This document shows, piece after piece, positions 33,314 to 45,218 of a stretch of 64,000 bases of DNA. Each line of letters opens with the position of its first letter. Position 1 is the stretch's first letter. The notes beneath the pieces are model-generated. The model did not search any database. It saw only the letters and a program-made list of their open reading frames with translations, and was not told the origin of the DNA. The stretch is taken from contig JAYKKT010000049.1 of the NCBI GenBank assembly GCA_036023115.1, positions 1,488,001-1,552,000 on the forward strand. Direction: 5' to 3'. This stretch comes from Brasenia schreberi (lineage: Eukaryota > Streptophyta > Magnoliopsida > Nymphaeales > Cabombaceae). The position numbers were made by a program, and so were the translations under genes.

Positions 33314-33672
33314 ACTTTGGCACGAGTAAGAGGTCCTTGATTACGATCGGTGAGTCCTGATCAGGTTAGATCATTAGTGGCTGGTCCTTCATCATAGGGT
33401 TTCCTTGAGTGTAGCGTGTTTCTGTCTCTAGGCATGTTACAATTTTCATCCTTAGAGTCTTCGATGGAACTGAGTGGTTTGCATGCAACACTGCCCCTGC
33501 AAAAATCTTAAAGATTCATGGTCAGTATGGATAACGAAGTCCTTAGGGAGGAGGTAGTGTTGCCATGTCTACAAGGCTCTGGTTAGTGAGTAGAACTCCT
33601 TGATGTAGGTGGAGCACTCTAGGGTTGCTTCTTTGAGTTTCTCACTGAAGTATGCTATAGGATGCCCTTTGA
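33314..33672 (-). pseudogene. Gypsy fragment IV: polyprotein tail joined to RNase H
   Basis: On the - strand, from 33672 down: [40 protein letters not shown] and TDHESLR, a typical gypsy RNase H segment; then near 33400 it jumps to the polyprotein tail (GPLTRA-like) without integrase between. Internally deleted. Confidence 0.75.
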
Positions 33673-34185
33673 TGCAGACATCAAGTACTAGTATGGTTGG
33701 CCCAAGCCATCTTGGGGACCTAGCAGCTAGAAGCATCCAGGTTCATCTAGACATCAGCTGGCGCATCCAAGCTCCAACTGGTCAACCACAAGCCTTAAAT
33801 AACACCTATCATTTTGTCATCTGCCATCTTAATTAGACTTTAATCTCCTCAGCGATCATCCTTCGAAGGTGCCTAACCTCATTACTCATTGTTGGGTTGT
33901 CCTAAGTATTTATTACTACTCAAGACTCCAGTGTTTGATTCCCCACGTCATTTATTTTGCATTATTACTACTTAAAATCGGTTTGGTGCCGTAACCTAGC
34001 TCAAGGGGTTGTCTTGAGCAAATAGGGCTCAATTAAAGGAATTCATCAGCTAGTTTTTTCACTTATCCGAATCACATAGGTATGATAACTCTTATAACTC
34101 CAGTGTTTCCTTTAGTGTGGGGAGTTACTGTCACTGAGCATCTTATCACTCAGGACTCCAGTCTTGAACTGAGTTATTGGCATCA
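33673..34185 (+). mobile_element. Probable LTR region of gypsy copy V
   Basis: Ends GGCATCA immediately before TTTGGTGGTTTTATT (34186 on), the same LTR-end/primer-site junction seen at 38307/38308 and, reversed, at 32846/32847. It contains two copies of GACTCCAGT-type words (33923, 34150). The left border was not found. No protein. Confidence 0.45.
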
Positions 34186-34199
34186 TTTGGTGGTTTTAT

Positions 34200-34680
34200 T
34201 AAGATTTTTTGGTGTTCGGGGCAGTCTTGGCATGGCTATAGCTCGTTTTCTTGTTGGACTTAATAGGACTACTACAATTGCTGTTGAATTACAACCGTTC
34301 GTTTTCTTGGAAGATGTCATAAAATTATCAATTAAAGTGGAAATACAGCAGAAATCGTCTAGTCCCAAGAACAACTCTATGCCTAGGAAATCTAGCCCTA
34401 TTAAGGAAACTAGCAAAGACACATAAAGTGTTGCACAACCTGATGAAAATGGAAAAATCTGTTGTTGAGGTTTCTTCAACTGCTCACTCTAGAGACATCA
34501 AATGCTTGAAGTGTTGGGGCATTGAGAGGCAATATAGCCCCTTCCCAAACACTTAATCCATTTGATGTCTCTTGAGCTAGCAGTTGAAGAGCCGTCAGAT
34601 TTGATAACGTTGAGAGTGAAGATGAGACAAAACTTGAGATAGAAGAGTCAAAAGAATCTTATAGTGAATATGCAGATTCA
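34200..34680 (+). pseudogene. Ty3/gypsy gag remnant (copy V)
   Basis: The + frame 34082-34426 contains GMAIARFLVGLNRTTTIAVE, FVFLEDVIKLSIKVEIQQKS and a lysine/serine-rich tail, the C-terminal gag part; most N-terminal gag is absent. The zinc-knuckle position (34474-34589) is a nearly perfect inverted repeat. An acidic stretch (SEDETKLEIEESKES) then leads to protease. Confidence 0.75.
34474..34589. repeat. Palindrome at the zinc-knuckle codons
   Basis: CTTCAACTGCTCACTCTAGA and the following GACATCAAATG (34474-34505) are reversed at 34559-34589 (CATTTGATGTCTCTTGAG and CAGTTGAAG). The + strand gives IKCLKCWG, the start of a knuckle; the - strand of the second half gives KCLGRGYIASQCPN, the rest of one. 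The knuckle was therefore inverted-duplicated or flipped. Confidence 0.75.
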
Positions 34681-34689
34681 GGAAAACTA

Positions 34690-34959
34690 TTGATAATTCG
34701 TAGAATGCTCAATGCTATACCACCTTTAGAGCTTGATCAGAAGGAAGTGATCTTCCATACTTGGTGTATAATCAGAGGAAAGGTATGCTCTCTCATCATA
34801 GATGGTGGAAGTTGTGCTAATGCTGCTTCTATAGAACTGGTAAACAAGCTGCAATTGAATCCTATAGCACAACTCAGACGGTACCAACTTCAGTGGTTGA
34901 ACAATATCGGAGAGCTCCAAGTAACCCAACAAGTGGAAAAGCCAAATTATCCTTGGTAA
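34690..34959 (+). pseudogene. Ty3/gypsy protease (copy V)
   Basis: A 89-codon + frame with EKVIFHTW-like start (QKEVIFHTWCIIRGKVCSLI), IIDGGSCANAASIELV around the active-site Asp and PIAQLRRYQLQWLNNIGE. It is the clearest protease in the window. After QVEKPNYPW it stops and integrase follows directly, so RT and RNase H are deleted. Confidence 0.8.
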
Positions 34960-35930
34960 GCACTTAGCATGGATTTTGCTCTTGGTTTACCCAGTACCAA
35001 GCGAGAGAAGGATTCTTTTTTCTTATTATCGATCATTTCTCAAGCATGTCTCATTTTATTGCATGTCATAAAACCGATGATGCTTCACACATTGCTGAGT
35101 TATTCTTTTAGGGTTTGTGAGGTTTCATGGGATCCCACAATCCATCGTCTCCGATCGTGATTCCAAGTTTATGAGTCACTTTAGGAGGACATTATGGATT
35201 GGGAACTAAGCTCATGTTCAGCGCAGCTTGCTACCCTCAAAAGGATGACCAAACAGAGGTCGTGAACCACGCTCTCTCAACCTTGCTACGAACTATTCTG
35301 CCCAAGCAAAACAAATCATGGGACAAATAGTTGGCATAGGTAGAATTCGTGTACAATAGAGCTCCCCATCACACTACAGGACTAACTCCTTTTGAAGCTA
35401 CATATGGGTACAATCCTCTCACTCCTTTGGATCTATTTAGTCTCAATACAGGTCATCCAGAAGACTTGAAAGGAAAGCAACGTGCTAAGGATGTTCAAAA
35501 GTTTCATGAAGATATCAAAAAGAAGGTAGAAGTCAACTCCACAAAATATCCAGAGGCTGCCAACAAGAACAAGAAACCCATTCAGTTTCAGCCAGGGGAT
35601 TTGGTTTGGATACACTTCTGCAAAGAATGGTTTCCTCATCAAAGATGTTCCAAACTATAGCAAAGAGCAGATGGTCCTTTCAAATTTCTCCTCAACAAGA
35701 AACCCACCTTCAACATTAGAGACCTGACTCCTTATGTGCCAGACTCTGAAGATCAGGATGTCCTTCTCCGACCCAGAAAGAATGATGTGGACATCAGTCC
35801 AAATTCATCAACAGGGTCCACTCGGCCACACAGAAGGTCCATGATGAGACAAAATTCTCAATTCGTCCAATTAGTTCAAAAATATGTAAATGAGAGCATC
35901 TCCATTGGAAATGGATGAAATCCTACTGCC
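34960..35930 (+). pseudogene. Ty3/gypsy integrase and tail (copy V)
   Basis: The + strand reads [18 protein letters not shown], then through frameshifts the core ([14 protein letters not shown] at about 35145-35170, TTEVVNHALSTLL at 35255-35290), VYNRAPHHTTGLTPFEATYG (35349 frame), the GPR/SH3-like part (FQPGDLVWIHF) and, past a stop near 35660, a tail with DGPFKFLLNKKPTFNIRDLT, ending at 35918. There is no zinc-binding domain. Several frame breaks; inactive. Confidence 0.82.
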
Positions 35931-36735
<805 letters not shown>

Positions 36736-37138
36736 ATAACTAAATCTAATCTCATTCCCTGAGATTCTATGTTGTTTCCTAGGCTTTACTATTGAATGCA
36801 ATAAAAGGCCTTGGGAACTACTAGCTAAGAATTCCTGGATATAGTTGCCACCATGGAACATTAACTACTAATTAAACTCAAAAATTACAAACAAAACAGC
36901 TTAAAAGGTCCTAGTAACTCCCAGGTAAGTTCTGCATCAGTTGTTCTTCTAATTATGGCTCGGAATTGCATTAATTCCAGTTTCCTCGAGAATCTTCTGT
37001 TGTTGGAGGATGCAAACTGCTTTGACACCAGGAGGCCCTGCCATGTTCCACCCAGTCCAGTAGTGAAGGTCCTGCTAGATGAGTCCTCCTTGGCTCATGT
37101 CATGACTTTCATGGTTGGTTCTTTGCGGCCAATTCTAG
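36736..37138. other. Gene-less stretch right of the plastid insert
   Basis: No recognisable gene or plastid sequence. Open frame 36955-37206 overlaps the following gypsy fragment and is not credible in that frame. Confidence 0.5.
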
Positions 37139-37770
37139 TTGGACTCAATCAAGCTTCACCGATTACAATCATACCTGGAGCTTTTCCCTTACGCCATCAG
37201 ATATAAGAAGGGTAAGACCAATGTGGTAGCCGATGCTCTATTCCATCGGCATACTCTCCTTGCTGAACTGAGAACTCAGTACTTCGATTTTGAGCACCTC
37301 AAGGAGATATATCCAGCTGACTCCAAGTTCACTTCTCATGTCCTAAACAACCCGGACTCCACCTTCTGATATCACATTGGCCATGGTTTCCTGTTTTGAC
37401 ACGGGAAGCTATGTATTCCCTAAAGCTCCATGTGGCAACTACTAGTAAGAGAGGCCCACGATGGAGGAATAGGCGCCAACCTTGGAGAACAAAAGACCTC
37501 AGATACCCTAAAAGAAATCGCACATTTCATCCCATGCATAAAAACAAATGTTGCTGCTCACATCGCCAATGTCTTTTTCAAAGAGATTGTCTCACTCCAA
37601 GGGGTTCCCAAGTCCATCGTATCCGATCGATATCCCAAATTCTCAGATTGGCACCAAACTACTTTTCAGAATGCTAGGGGCTCTTCTCCATGCTTCATTC
37701 CACATAACCTAAAAAAGTGGGATGACTGTCTTAATAGGGTCGAATTCGCCCACAATTGAGCTGTACACCG
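37139..37770 (+). pseudogene. Ty3/gypsy RNase H end and collapsed integrase (copy VI)
   Basis: The + frame 37139-37369 holds LELFPYAIRYKKGKTNVVAD and TLLAELRTQYFDFEHLKEIY (connection region). The frame 37430-37759 holds LVREAHDGGIGANLGEQKTS (zinc domain start), a deletion, then HIANVFFKEIVSLQGVPKSI, SDRYPKF and WDDCLNRVEFAHN. Large internal deletions have shortened a roughly 350-codon integrase to about 110 codons. Confidence 0.8.
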
Positions 37771-38307
37771 TACCACCACAATTACTTGATGCGGAAATCA
37801 AGGCTGAAAAATAGAAAACTGAAAAACATCCAGGAATTAAGCTTTAATAAGCTCACATCTCACATATTTAGGAATTATTGTAATGTTGAGGACAACATAA
37901 AATATAATGATATTCCACAAAACATAATCCAAACCAGTACTAACTGATTACTATGCTCATTAATGAGTCGGTTGACCATTAAATCAGACCCATTTCTCTT
38001 AGCTTGCAGGAGAACTTTATAGTGTTAATTCATGTGTGCTATTTTCAACTTATTTTAATGGCTGTCATTAATGCTATATAATCTCTATTTAAGCCATTGG
38101 AATGAAATGAATTGCAGTTCTGTTTCGAGGCATTTTGCTGTTTGGAAGTATCCCTCATCCCCTTATCTTATCTAAACCCGTCTAGATTGGTTTTTAGTTG
38201 TGATTAACAGGTTCCTTATCCCTATCAATTTCAGTTGTGGCGGAGAATTCCTGAAAGGCTAGAAACCCTTTTTACCAAAATGCCTAACAACCCTTTGGTT
38301 CGCATCA
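37771..38307 (+). mobile_element. Probable LTR of another gypsy copy
   Basis: TATATAA at about 38073 followed by a leader and the junction GCATCA | TTTGGTGTTTTCATTGAG (38308 on), the LTR-end/primer-site pattern of this family. The left border was not found. Confidence 0.45.
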
Positions 38308-38766
38308 TTTGGTGTTTTCATTGAGATCCTTCGTATTGCAATAGAGATCTCTTCAGAAGGTCAATTTGATACTTTTCATTCTCTCATGTTATTCCCATCC
38401 TCCCCTTAAAATCAATTTTCTTCCAAAAATAGTCACACTAATCCATGTCATTACTTTCATCAACCCCTTCCCCCATTCGCTGTAATCATTTCGCTTTACG
38501 CAAATCATTTTCCTTACTAGTCCTACCCGTCATCACAACCTCTAATGCATTAGGTTTCCATTGATTTTTGGCTGCTCCTAATCCGTTGGAAGGTGAAGGG
38601 TTGTCCCTTGAAGACACCATGTGGAATAGAATTAACTAATGATAAGAGCAGATGTAGAAGCAATTACAAGAGATATCTCAAGTTACTCATAGGATCGTTA
38701 GAAGAAAACTAGGCGAGCATCATGTAACAGCTAGTCATCATTCCATTAAAAGAAATTCTGTTGAGG
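38308..38766 (+). other. Primer-site and leader/gag remnant
   Basis: TTTGGTGTTTTCATTGAGAT is the primer-binding-like site. The rest has no readable gag and is interrupted by the next repeat and copia element. Confidence 0.4.
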
Positions 38767-38940
38767 ATAAGGCATTCCTCGTCTCCTTATCCAGCGAAGT
38801 GAATAACAAAGACTAAAACAGAGATAAGGCAAGCTGATTCACTCTTCTCTTTATCCAGCGAAGTGAATAACAAAGACTAAAATAGAGATAAGGCAAGCCG
38901 ATTCACTCTTCTCTTTATCTAGCGAAGTAAGAAACAAAGG
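38767..38940. repeat. Tandem repeat, unit about 64 bp
   Basis: A unit containing GATAAGGCAAGC, GATTCACTCTTCTCTTTATC and AGCGAAGTGAATAACAAAGA is present nearly three times, the first copy diverged. Each unit has a TTATCTAGCGAAG/TTATCCAGCGAAG core. It lies just upstream of the copia gag. Confidence 0.8.
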
Positions 38941-39165
38941 CAGACTAATTCTGCCATTACCTATTGATGCACTTGGAAGGCAGACTAAAATAGGAAGGCT
39001 GCAGCCTATGAAAGCTGTCTATATGAAGGTTGATTCTTCACTTTGCAGTTCAAATCAGATTATCCTCGTTTAGAAGGCCAATTCTTCGTATTGTTGTTCA
39101 AATCAGATTATACTTTTCAAGTAAAATTGATTGCTACAAGTACTTTTATTCGAAATTGCATATAT

Positions 39166-40120
39166 ATGGCAAGTAAAGGCAAGGGGGTTGAAAATCCTTT
39201 CGTGATATGTGAACATGATGTGAATGAAAAAATAGAGAATTTTCAGATTACAACAACGAAGTTAGATCGCAAAAACTACATGGAGTGGTCTAGATCTGTA
39301 GAACTGGTTGTTATAGCTAGGGAGAGATGGACTCACTTAATGGGTCAAACACCAAGCCCAGATATACATGATACTCAATATCCTATTTGGAGAAAGGAAG
39401 ATCGCAAAAACTTTTATGTTTCTTGAATCTGCTCATGAAATTTTGTGAAACTTACTCTAGAAAAAAGAGTGTGGCAAAAGAGTATGAGATTTTGAAAAAG
39501 ATCAAAAAATATAAACAAGAAACTCGTTCTATAAGTAAGTGTTATGCAGATCTTCGAGGACTCTGGAATGAACTTCTTTATTATACTAATATAAAGTGTT
39601 CTGCTTGTTATACTGAAATAAATGTTAAAATTGAAAAGAAAAAAGTATTTGACTTATTATGGGGTATAAATTCAAAATTTGAGTCAATAAAACTCAATAT
39701 ATTGGGCAGAGAAGAACTTCTTTCACTGGGCACAGTATACTCTCTATTAATCAAGGAAGAAGATCGTAAAAATCTTGAGAAGGACAACATTCTTGTTACA
39801 GACCAACATGCACTTCAAGCAAGGAGAGAAAATTCACATTATCATGGAGGAGGTGAACAATAGATTCGTGGACATGGACGTGGTAGATTTCATTCTGATG
39901 AGAAAGAAAAACTTCTATGTTCACATTGTGGCAAATCAAGGCATTCTAGAGAAAACTGTTGGGAATTACATGGCAGACCTAATTATTATAGAAATCACAA
40001 CCACTCTGTTCATGCTGCAAAAAATTCAACTCCCAGTATAGATGGAATTCAAGAGATTATTAAAAGGATAGAGGGCCTAGAAACTAAATTATCCGAACAA
40101 TCTCAACCATCTTCTTCTCA
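39166..40120 (+). pseudogene. Ty1/copia gag (copy 1)
   Basis: The start codon at 39166 gives MASKGKGVENPFVICEHDVN, then NFQITTTKLDRKNYMEWSRS, the usual N-terminal copia gag motif. The frame shifts near 39410 and continues as the UBN2-type region (EILKKIKKYKQETRSISKCY, LRGLWNELLYYTNIKCSACY, VFDLLWGINSKFESIKLNIL, LGTVYSLLIKEEDRKN) to 39863. Past another shift is an intact CCHC zinc knuckle (CSHCGKSRHSRENC, about 39922-39963). The ATG inside the longer upstream frame was chosen because similarity begins there. Confidence 0.85.
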
Positions 40121-40179
40121 GGCTACAGTAGTACAGGCGACTCATACTGTGAAGGGTAACAACTTCTCTCATTCTAATT

Positions 40180-41500
40180 CAAAAACTTGGATAATTGATT
40201 CAGGTGCTATAGATCACATAGTAGGAGAGTCATAATATTTTTCAGAATACAAACCTCTTTAAAAATAGGAGCCGATTAAGTTAGCAGATGGTTCTTACTC
40301 TTATATGATTGGATAGGAAAGTGTACCCACATGTTTTTTAGACTTAAAATCAGTCTATCATGTTCTCAATTTTCCTATAAATTTACTTTCAATCAGTTCA
40401 TTAACTCATACTATGAACTGTAGTGTAACCTTTAATCCTACTCGATGTATGTTTCGTGATTTGAAAACGGGAAAATCTTTGGTCATGGTAGACTACAAAG
40501 GGGCTTATACATTATGGAAGATCACTCTCGGCATACAACTTCTTATAGTGCTTCAATCACAACTATTCAGGATGAAGAAATTTGTCTTTGGCATTGTAAT
40601 CTTGGTCATTTACTTGTGTCAAAACTTCAATATGTTTTACCTCATCTTAGAGTCAAGTCAAATAAACCTCATTTTGAATGCGAAGTATGTCAACTTGGGA
40701 AACACCAAAGAACCCCTTATCCTTTAAGTGACTCTAGGCGATCGCAATCTTTTGAGCTCCTTCATTCTAATATATGGGGTCCCAGTCTAGTTACATCATT
40801 GTTTGGTCATAAATATTTTGTCTCCTTTATTGATGATTATACACGTCTAACAATCATTTATTTAATAAAATCAAAATCTAAAGTTTCTTCTATCTTTCCC
40901 ATTGTGCATAAATTTATTCTTACTCAATTTAATACTTTCGTGAAAATTCTTCATTCAGATAATGGGGGGAAATACATTGGCAAGCAGTTATAAAAATATC
41001 TGCATACACATGGTATTATTCATAAGACTTCTTGTTCTTATATACCTCAGCAAAATGACATTGCTGAAAGGAAAAATTATCATATTTTGGAGGTAGCTAG
41101 AACACTATTATTCCAAAATAATGTCTCTAAATTCTATTGGGGAGAAGGTGTTCTTACTGTTGTTCGCCTAATCAATAGAATGCCTAGTAGTACACTCAAG
41201 GGTGAAAGTCCAATGAAATGTCTCAATAAGGAATCAAAACCTTTTCATATAGTTCCTCGTATCTTTGGTTGTACCTATTTTGTGCATATTCATCTACCTA
41301 GTCGTGATAAACTTGATGCTAGGTCTGTGAAGTGTATTTTTCTTGGCTATTCAAACTCTCGAAAAGAATATAAATGCTATGATCTCCTTCTTAAAAAACT
41401 ATATGTATCCATTGATGTCACCTTCTCAAAATCTACTCTCTATTATTCTTCTCAGGGGAGTCAACTACATCTTAACATAATTTTTCTTATGTCCTTCCAC
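40180..41500 (+). pseudogene. Ty1/copia protease and integrase (copy 1)
   Basis: Protease: WIIDSGAIDHIVGES keeps the catalytic DSG (about 40190-40230) but stops follow. Integrase frame 40514-40993: zinc domain with LWHCNLGH and CEVCQLGK, then the core, where the first catalytic Asp is Asn (HSNIWGP, residue 86) and the second is kept (HSDNGGKY, residue 149). After a stop at 40991 the core continues (IPQQNDIAERKNYH with the Glu; ARTLLFQNNVSKFYWGEGVL) to 41503. Six or more breaks; inactive. Confidence 0.85.
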
Positions 41501-41634
41501 TAATTCCTAGTGAGGGAGAGTATAATGCAGATGATTATAGAGAAAATTCCAATGAACCAAAGGAGATCCTGATGTACAAGTGAGGATCGAGGAAGATTGT
41601 TTACTCTCAAGAAAAACCAGTTCAATATCCAATT

Positions 41635-42900
41635 ATGAAAGATATTTCTCTTGACTCAGATCCTCAATTGAAAGTGGAAGAAGACCTGAAGATTCGTATT
41701 GCCATTCGCATAGGTAAACGTACTTATGCACAGTATCCTATCTCTAGTTGTGTCTCATATGCTAATACTTCTAAGAATTATCAATATTTTGTTATGAATG
41801 CTGAAAAACACAAGATTCCTACAAAATTTGAAGAAACAAATAAGTATCATTTATAGAAAACTGCAATAGAGGAGGAATTTCATGATCTTGTGAAAAATAA
41901 CACCTGAACCATCACAAAACTACCTCCTAACAGGAATATTGTAGGATGCAAGTGGGTATTCACTATTAAATATAAGGCAGACGGAACCATCAAAAGATAT
42001 AAAGTAAGATTAGTTGCTAAAGGGTATATAGTCAGTCATATGGTATTGACTACACTGAAATATTCACACCTGTGGCTAAACTTACTTCCATACGAATACT
42101 TCTTAGCATGACAATGAACTTGAGATGGGATCTATGACAGCTAGATGTGAAAAATGCTTTCTTACAAAGAGACTTGAAGGAAGAAGTATACATGAAACTA
42201 CCTCCAGGAATAAGTATAAAAACATCTGATAATAAAGTGTGCAAGCTAAATAAAGCTATTTATGGACTAAAACAGTCACCAAGAGCTTGGTTTAAGAAAT
42301 TTAGTAAAGTAATATGCAATCTGGGATATCAAAAAAGTCTTAATGATCATACAATTTTTTTCAAACAAGGTACAAAATTATCTATTCTTGCTGTTTATGT
42401 TGATGACATCATTGTTACAAGAGATGACCTTGAAGAAATATCCAAATTAAAAAGAAATCTTCATAGATTGTTTGACCTCAAAGATTTGGGTCGACTCTAC
42501 TATTTCCTCAATACAGAGGTGTTGTATTCCACTCAAGGTATCTTCCTAACTCAGAGAAAATATATCATGGATCTCCTCCAAGAAACAAACATGTGATTGT
42601 AAAGCAAGTGACACTCCTATGGAAGTAAATCAGAAATTGTTCATCGGTGATAGTGAAGAGTTGAGAGACATTCACAAATATCGGACTTTGGTAGGCAAGC
42701 TTATATACTTGACAATTACTTGTTCAGATATTACTTATACAGTTGGCATTGTGAGCAGATATATGCATTCTCCTACCAAGAATCATATGGATGTAGTGTA
42801 TAGAACTCTTCGATATCTCAAATCAACATTTGGCATGGGTCTACTTTATACTAAATCCTCCAATCTTCACATTGAACTTTATTCTGATGCAGACTGAGCT
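41635..42900 (+). pseudogene. Ty1/copia reverse transcriptase (copy 1)
   Basis: Starts as GCKWVFTIKYKADGTIKRYK (about 41946) and VRLVAKGYI; a frameshift near 42030 and a stop near 42138 precede a long frame (42147-42596) with QLDVKNAFLQRDLKEEVYMK just upstream and inside it, KAIYGLKQSPRAWFKKF and an intact YVDD box (residues 84-87). A further frame (42619-42897) carries the connection to RNase H (LVGKLIYLTITCSDITYTVG, VSRYMHSPTKNHMDVVYRTL). Confidence 0.87.
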
Positions 42901-43288
42901 GGATCTCACGATGACTGCAAATCAACTATAGGTTATGTTACATTACTTGGTGAGAATATTATATTGTTGCTAGATCTACAGTTGAAGCAGAATACAAAGC
43001 GATAGGTCAAGCCATGTGTGAGGGAAAATGGGTATCTTCATTAATAAGTGAACTTGGAATTACTTCTATTCAACCTATACCACTATATTGTGATAGCAGT
43101 GTAGCAATTCATATGGCTTCCACTTCAGCAGAGAGGATATATCTAATTAAGAATTCAAGTTGGAGTATGTTCAATCAACAAAACAGAGGGCTGATTTTTT
43201 TACTAAAGCTACTACAAGTAGACAACTCAAGGACACTTTATCCAAGTTGGTTATTCTCAATATCTTTCACCCAACTTGAGGGGGAGTA
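42890..43288 (+). pseudogene. Ty1/copia RNase H (copy 1)
   Basis: After SDAD (an RNase H Asp) a stop interrupts; the sequence goes on through TVEAEYKAIGQAMCEGKWVS and PLYCDSSVAIHMAS, then degrades. The purine tract TTGAGGGGGAG at 43276-43286 directly before the 3' LTR is the expected polypurine primer. Confidence 0.8.
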
Positions 43289-43563
43289 TTAGAGATTATT
43301 TGGTCAAGTAGGTATCATTATGGGTCTTAGTGTAGGTTATATCCACTTAGTAGTACTTAATCATTCTTAAGGGTAGTTTAGTCATTCAAGTTAGATACCT
43401 TATAAATAGGTAGATTAGGGTTAAACCTAATGATAAGAGAGAGAGGTTGGACGACAGCCTGTGTGGGCATCTCTCTGTATTTTGGGACAGATTGGAGGAA
43501 TGCCTCCAATATGTCAATATTTGTAAGTCTTCTTCTTCCTATTAATAATATTGTTTTCATCAA
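43289..43563 (+). mobile_element. 3' LTR of copia copy 1
   Basis: Begins right after the polypurine tract, has TATAAATAG at about 43401 and ends near TTGTTTTCA. No sequence resembling it was found upstream of the gag gene, so the 5' LTR is lost or replaced; the left side has instead TGTTGAGGATAAGG and the 64 bp tandem repeat. Confidence 0.7.
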
Positions 43564-43564
43564 T

Positions 43565-44490
43565 CATGGCATTGAAGAGCACCTAGGATACCTTTGTTGT
43601 GTTTTTGAAGTCCTATGGGAACAAAAGGTCTATGCTAACTTAAAGAAATGCCATTTTTGTACGAATCATGTTGTATTTTTGGGTTTATTGTGTCCTCTTG
43701 TGGAGCGGAGGTAGACCTCGAGAAGATTCAAGCCATTCAAGAGAGGTCAACTCCTACCAAGTTGAGTGATGTACATAGTTTCCATGGCCTGGCCTCCCTC
43801 TACCAACACTTTATCAAGGACTTCAGTACTATCACGACCCCGCTCACTAATCTCATGAAGAAGGGTAAAAGGTTCCATTGGGGCTTGCTACCCAAAAGAG
43901 TTTTGAGACCATCAAGGAGCACCTGTGTTCAACATCTATCCTAGTTCTTCCCGACTTCCATAAGACATTTGAAGTGGAGTGTGATGCATCTAGAATTGGA
44001 ATTGGAGTTGTCCTCATGCAAGAAGGCAGGCTATTGCCTATTTTAAAGAGAAGTTGAAAGGTGTATGTTTGAATTATTCTATATATGACAAGGAATTTCA
44101 TGCCTTAATTAGAGCACTCCAAATATGGCAACATTAGCTATTACCGAAAGAGTTTGTCATCCATACTAATCATGAAGCACTTCGATATATATAAAGTCAA
44201 GGAAAGCTAGACAAGAGGCTTGCTAAATGGGTCGAATACATAGAAGTTTTTCTATATGTTATAAAGTACAAGAGAGGAAGCACCAACACCATAGCCGATG
44301 CTCTTTCTCAGAGGCATACTTTGCTTTCTGTACTTAGTGCTAAGCTTTTGGGTTTCAAGTTTTGCAAGGAGCTCTATGCACAAGACCTGGATTTCGCTCC
44401 CTACCTTAGAGAAGACAGATGCGGGTTATTTCATGCAAGATGACTTCCTTTTTTGCTACGGGAGGCTTTGTATACCTCATGGATCTATTT
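43565..44490 (+). pseudogene. Ty3/gypsy RT end and RNase H (copy VII)
   Basis: Reads EEHLGYLCCVFEVLWEQKVY and KKCHFC (RT after the active site), then [20 protein letters not shown] and [20 protein letters not shown] (RT/RNase H boundary), [50 protein letters not shown] and [20 protein letters not shown]. The YxDD box and all earlier domains are absent, because the copia 3' LTR ends just before the first residue. At least five frame breaks. Confidence 0.82.
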
Positions 44491-44495
44491 AAGAA

Positions 44496-45218
44496 TTGCT
44501 TATTCGTGAGGTACATAGTGAAGGTCTTGCTGATCATTTTGGAGAAAAGAAGACCCTACAAATTCTTAAGGAGCACTTCTTTTGGCCAAGTCTTAGGAAA
44601 GATGTGCACAAGATCTTAGAGCGATGCATAGCATGCAAGAAGGCCAAATGCCATGAGGCAACCACGCATAGATTATACAAACAACTTCCCATTCTTAACA
44701 AGCCATGGGAGGACATTAGCATGGATTTCATCCTTGGGTTGCCTCGAACCACCCATGGCAAAGATTTTATCTTTGTTGTCGCTGATCGGTTCTCCAAGGT
44801 GGCACAGTTCATGGCTTGTCAGAAGATGGATGATGCAATGCATGTGGCTAATCTCTTCTTTAAAGAGGTCATTCGTCTTCATAGAGTACTGATGAGTATT
44901 GTATCAAATCGAGATTACAAGTTGTTGAGCTACTTTTGGAAGAGCCTTTGGAAGCGCCTTGGGACAAAATTGTTATTTAGCACTACTTGCCATCTACAAA
45001 CTGATGGGCAAACCGAGGTAGTTAATAGACACTTTCTTCCTCTGTGTGACGTAATGTTAAGAATAATAAGTCTCGGGGAGAAAGGTTTGCCTCATGTGGA
45101 ATTTGCTTATAATAGGGCTGTTCATAGTACTACTCAATATTCTCCTTTGAGGTTGTTTATGGATTTAATCCTCTCACTCCTCTTGATTTATTGTCATTGC
45201 CTAACTCTTCAATTTTAA
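44496..45218 (+). pseudogene. Ty3/gypsy integrase (copy VII), one long open frame
   Basis: 240 codons. The zinc-binding domain is complete (His7, His14, Cys44, Cys47: HSEGLADHFG ... ERCIACKKAK). The catalytic core has PWEDISMDFILGLPRTTHGK (Asp77), FVVADRFSKVAQFMACQKMD and TCHLQTDGQTEVVNR (Glu174). The second catalytic Asp (family SDRD) is Asn138 (VSNRDYKL), so catalysis would be lost even though the frame is open. After residue 215 the frame shifts into the C-terminal part. This is the best-preserved gypsy integrase here. Confidence 0.88.

Noticed and set aside
38759..39165. 5' LTR for copia copy 1
   Set aside because: Starts with TG and sits in the right place, but shares no sequence with the 3' LTR and no tRNA-Met primer site was seen.
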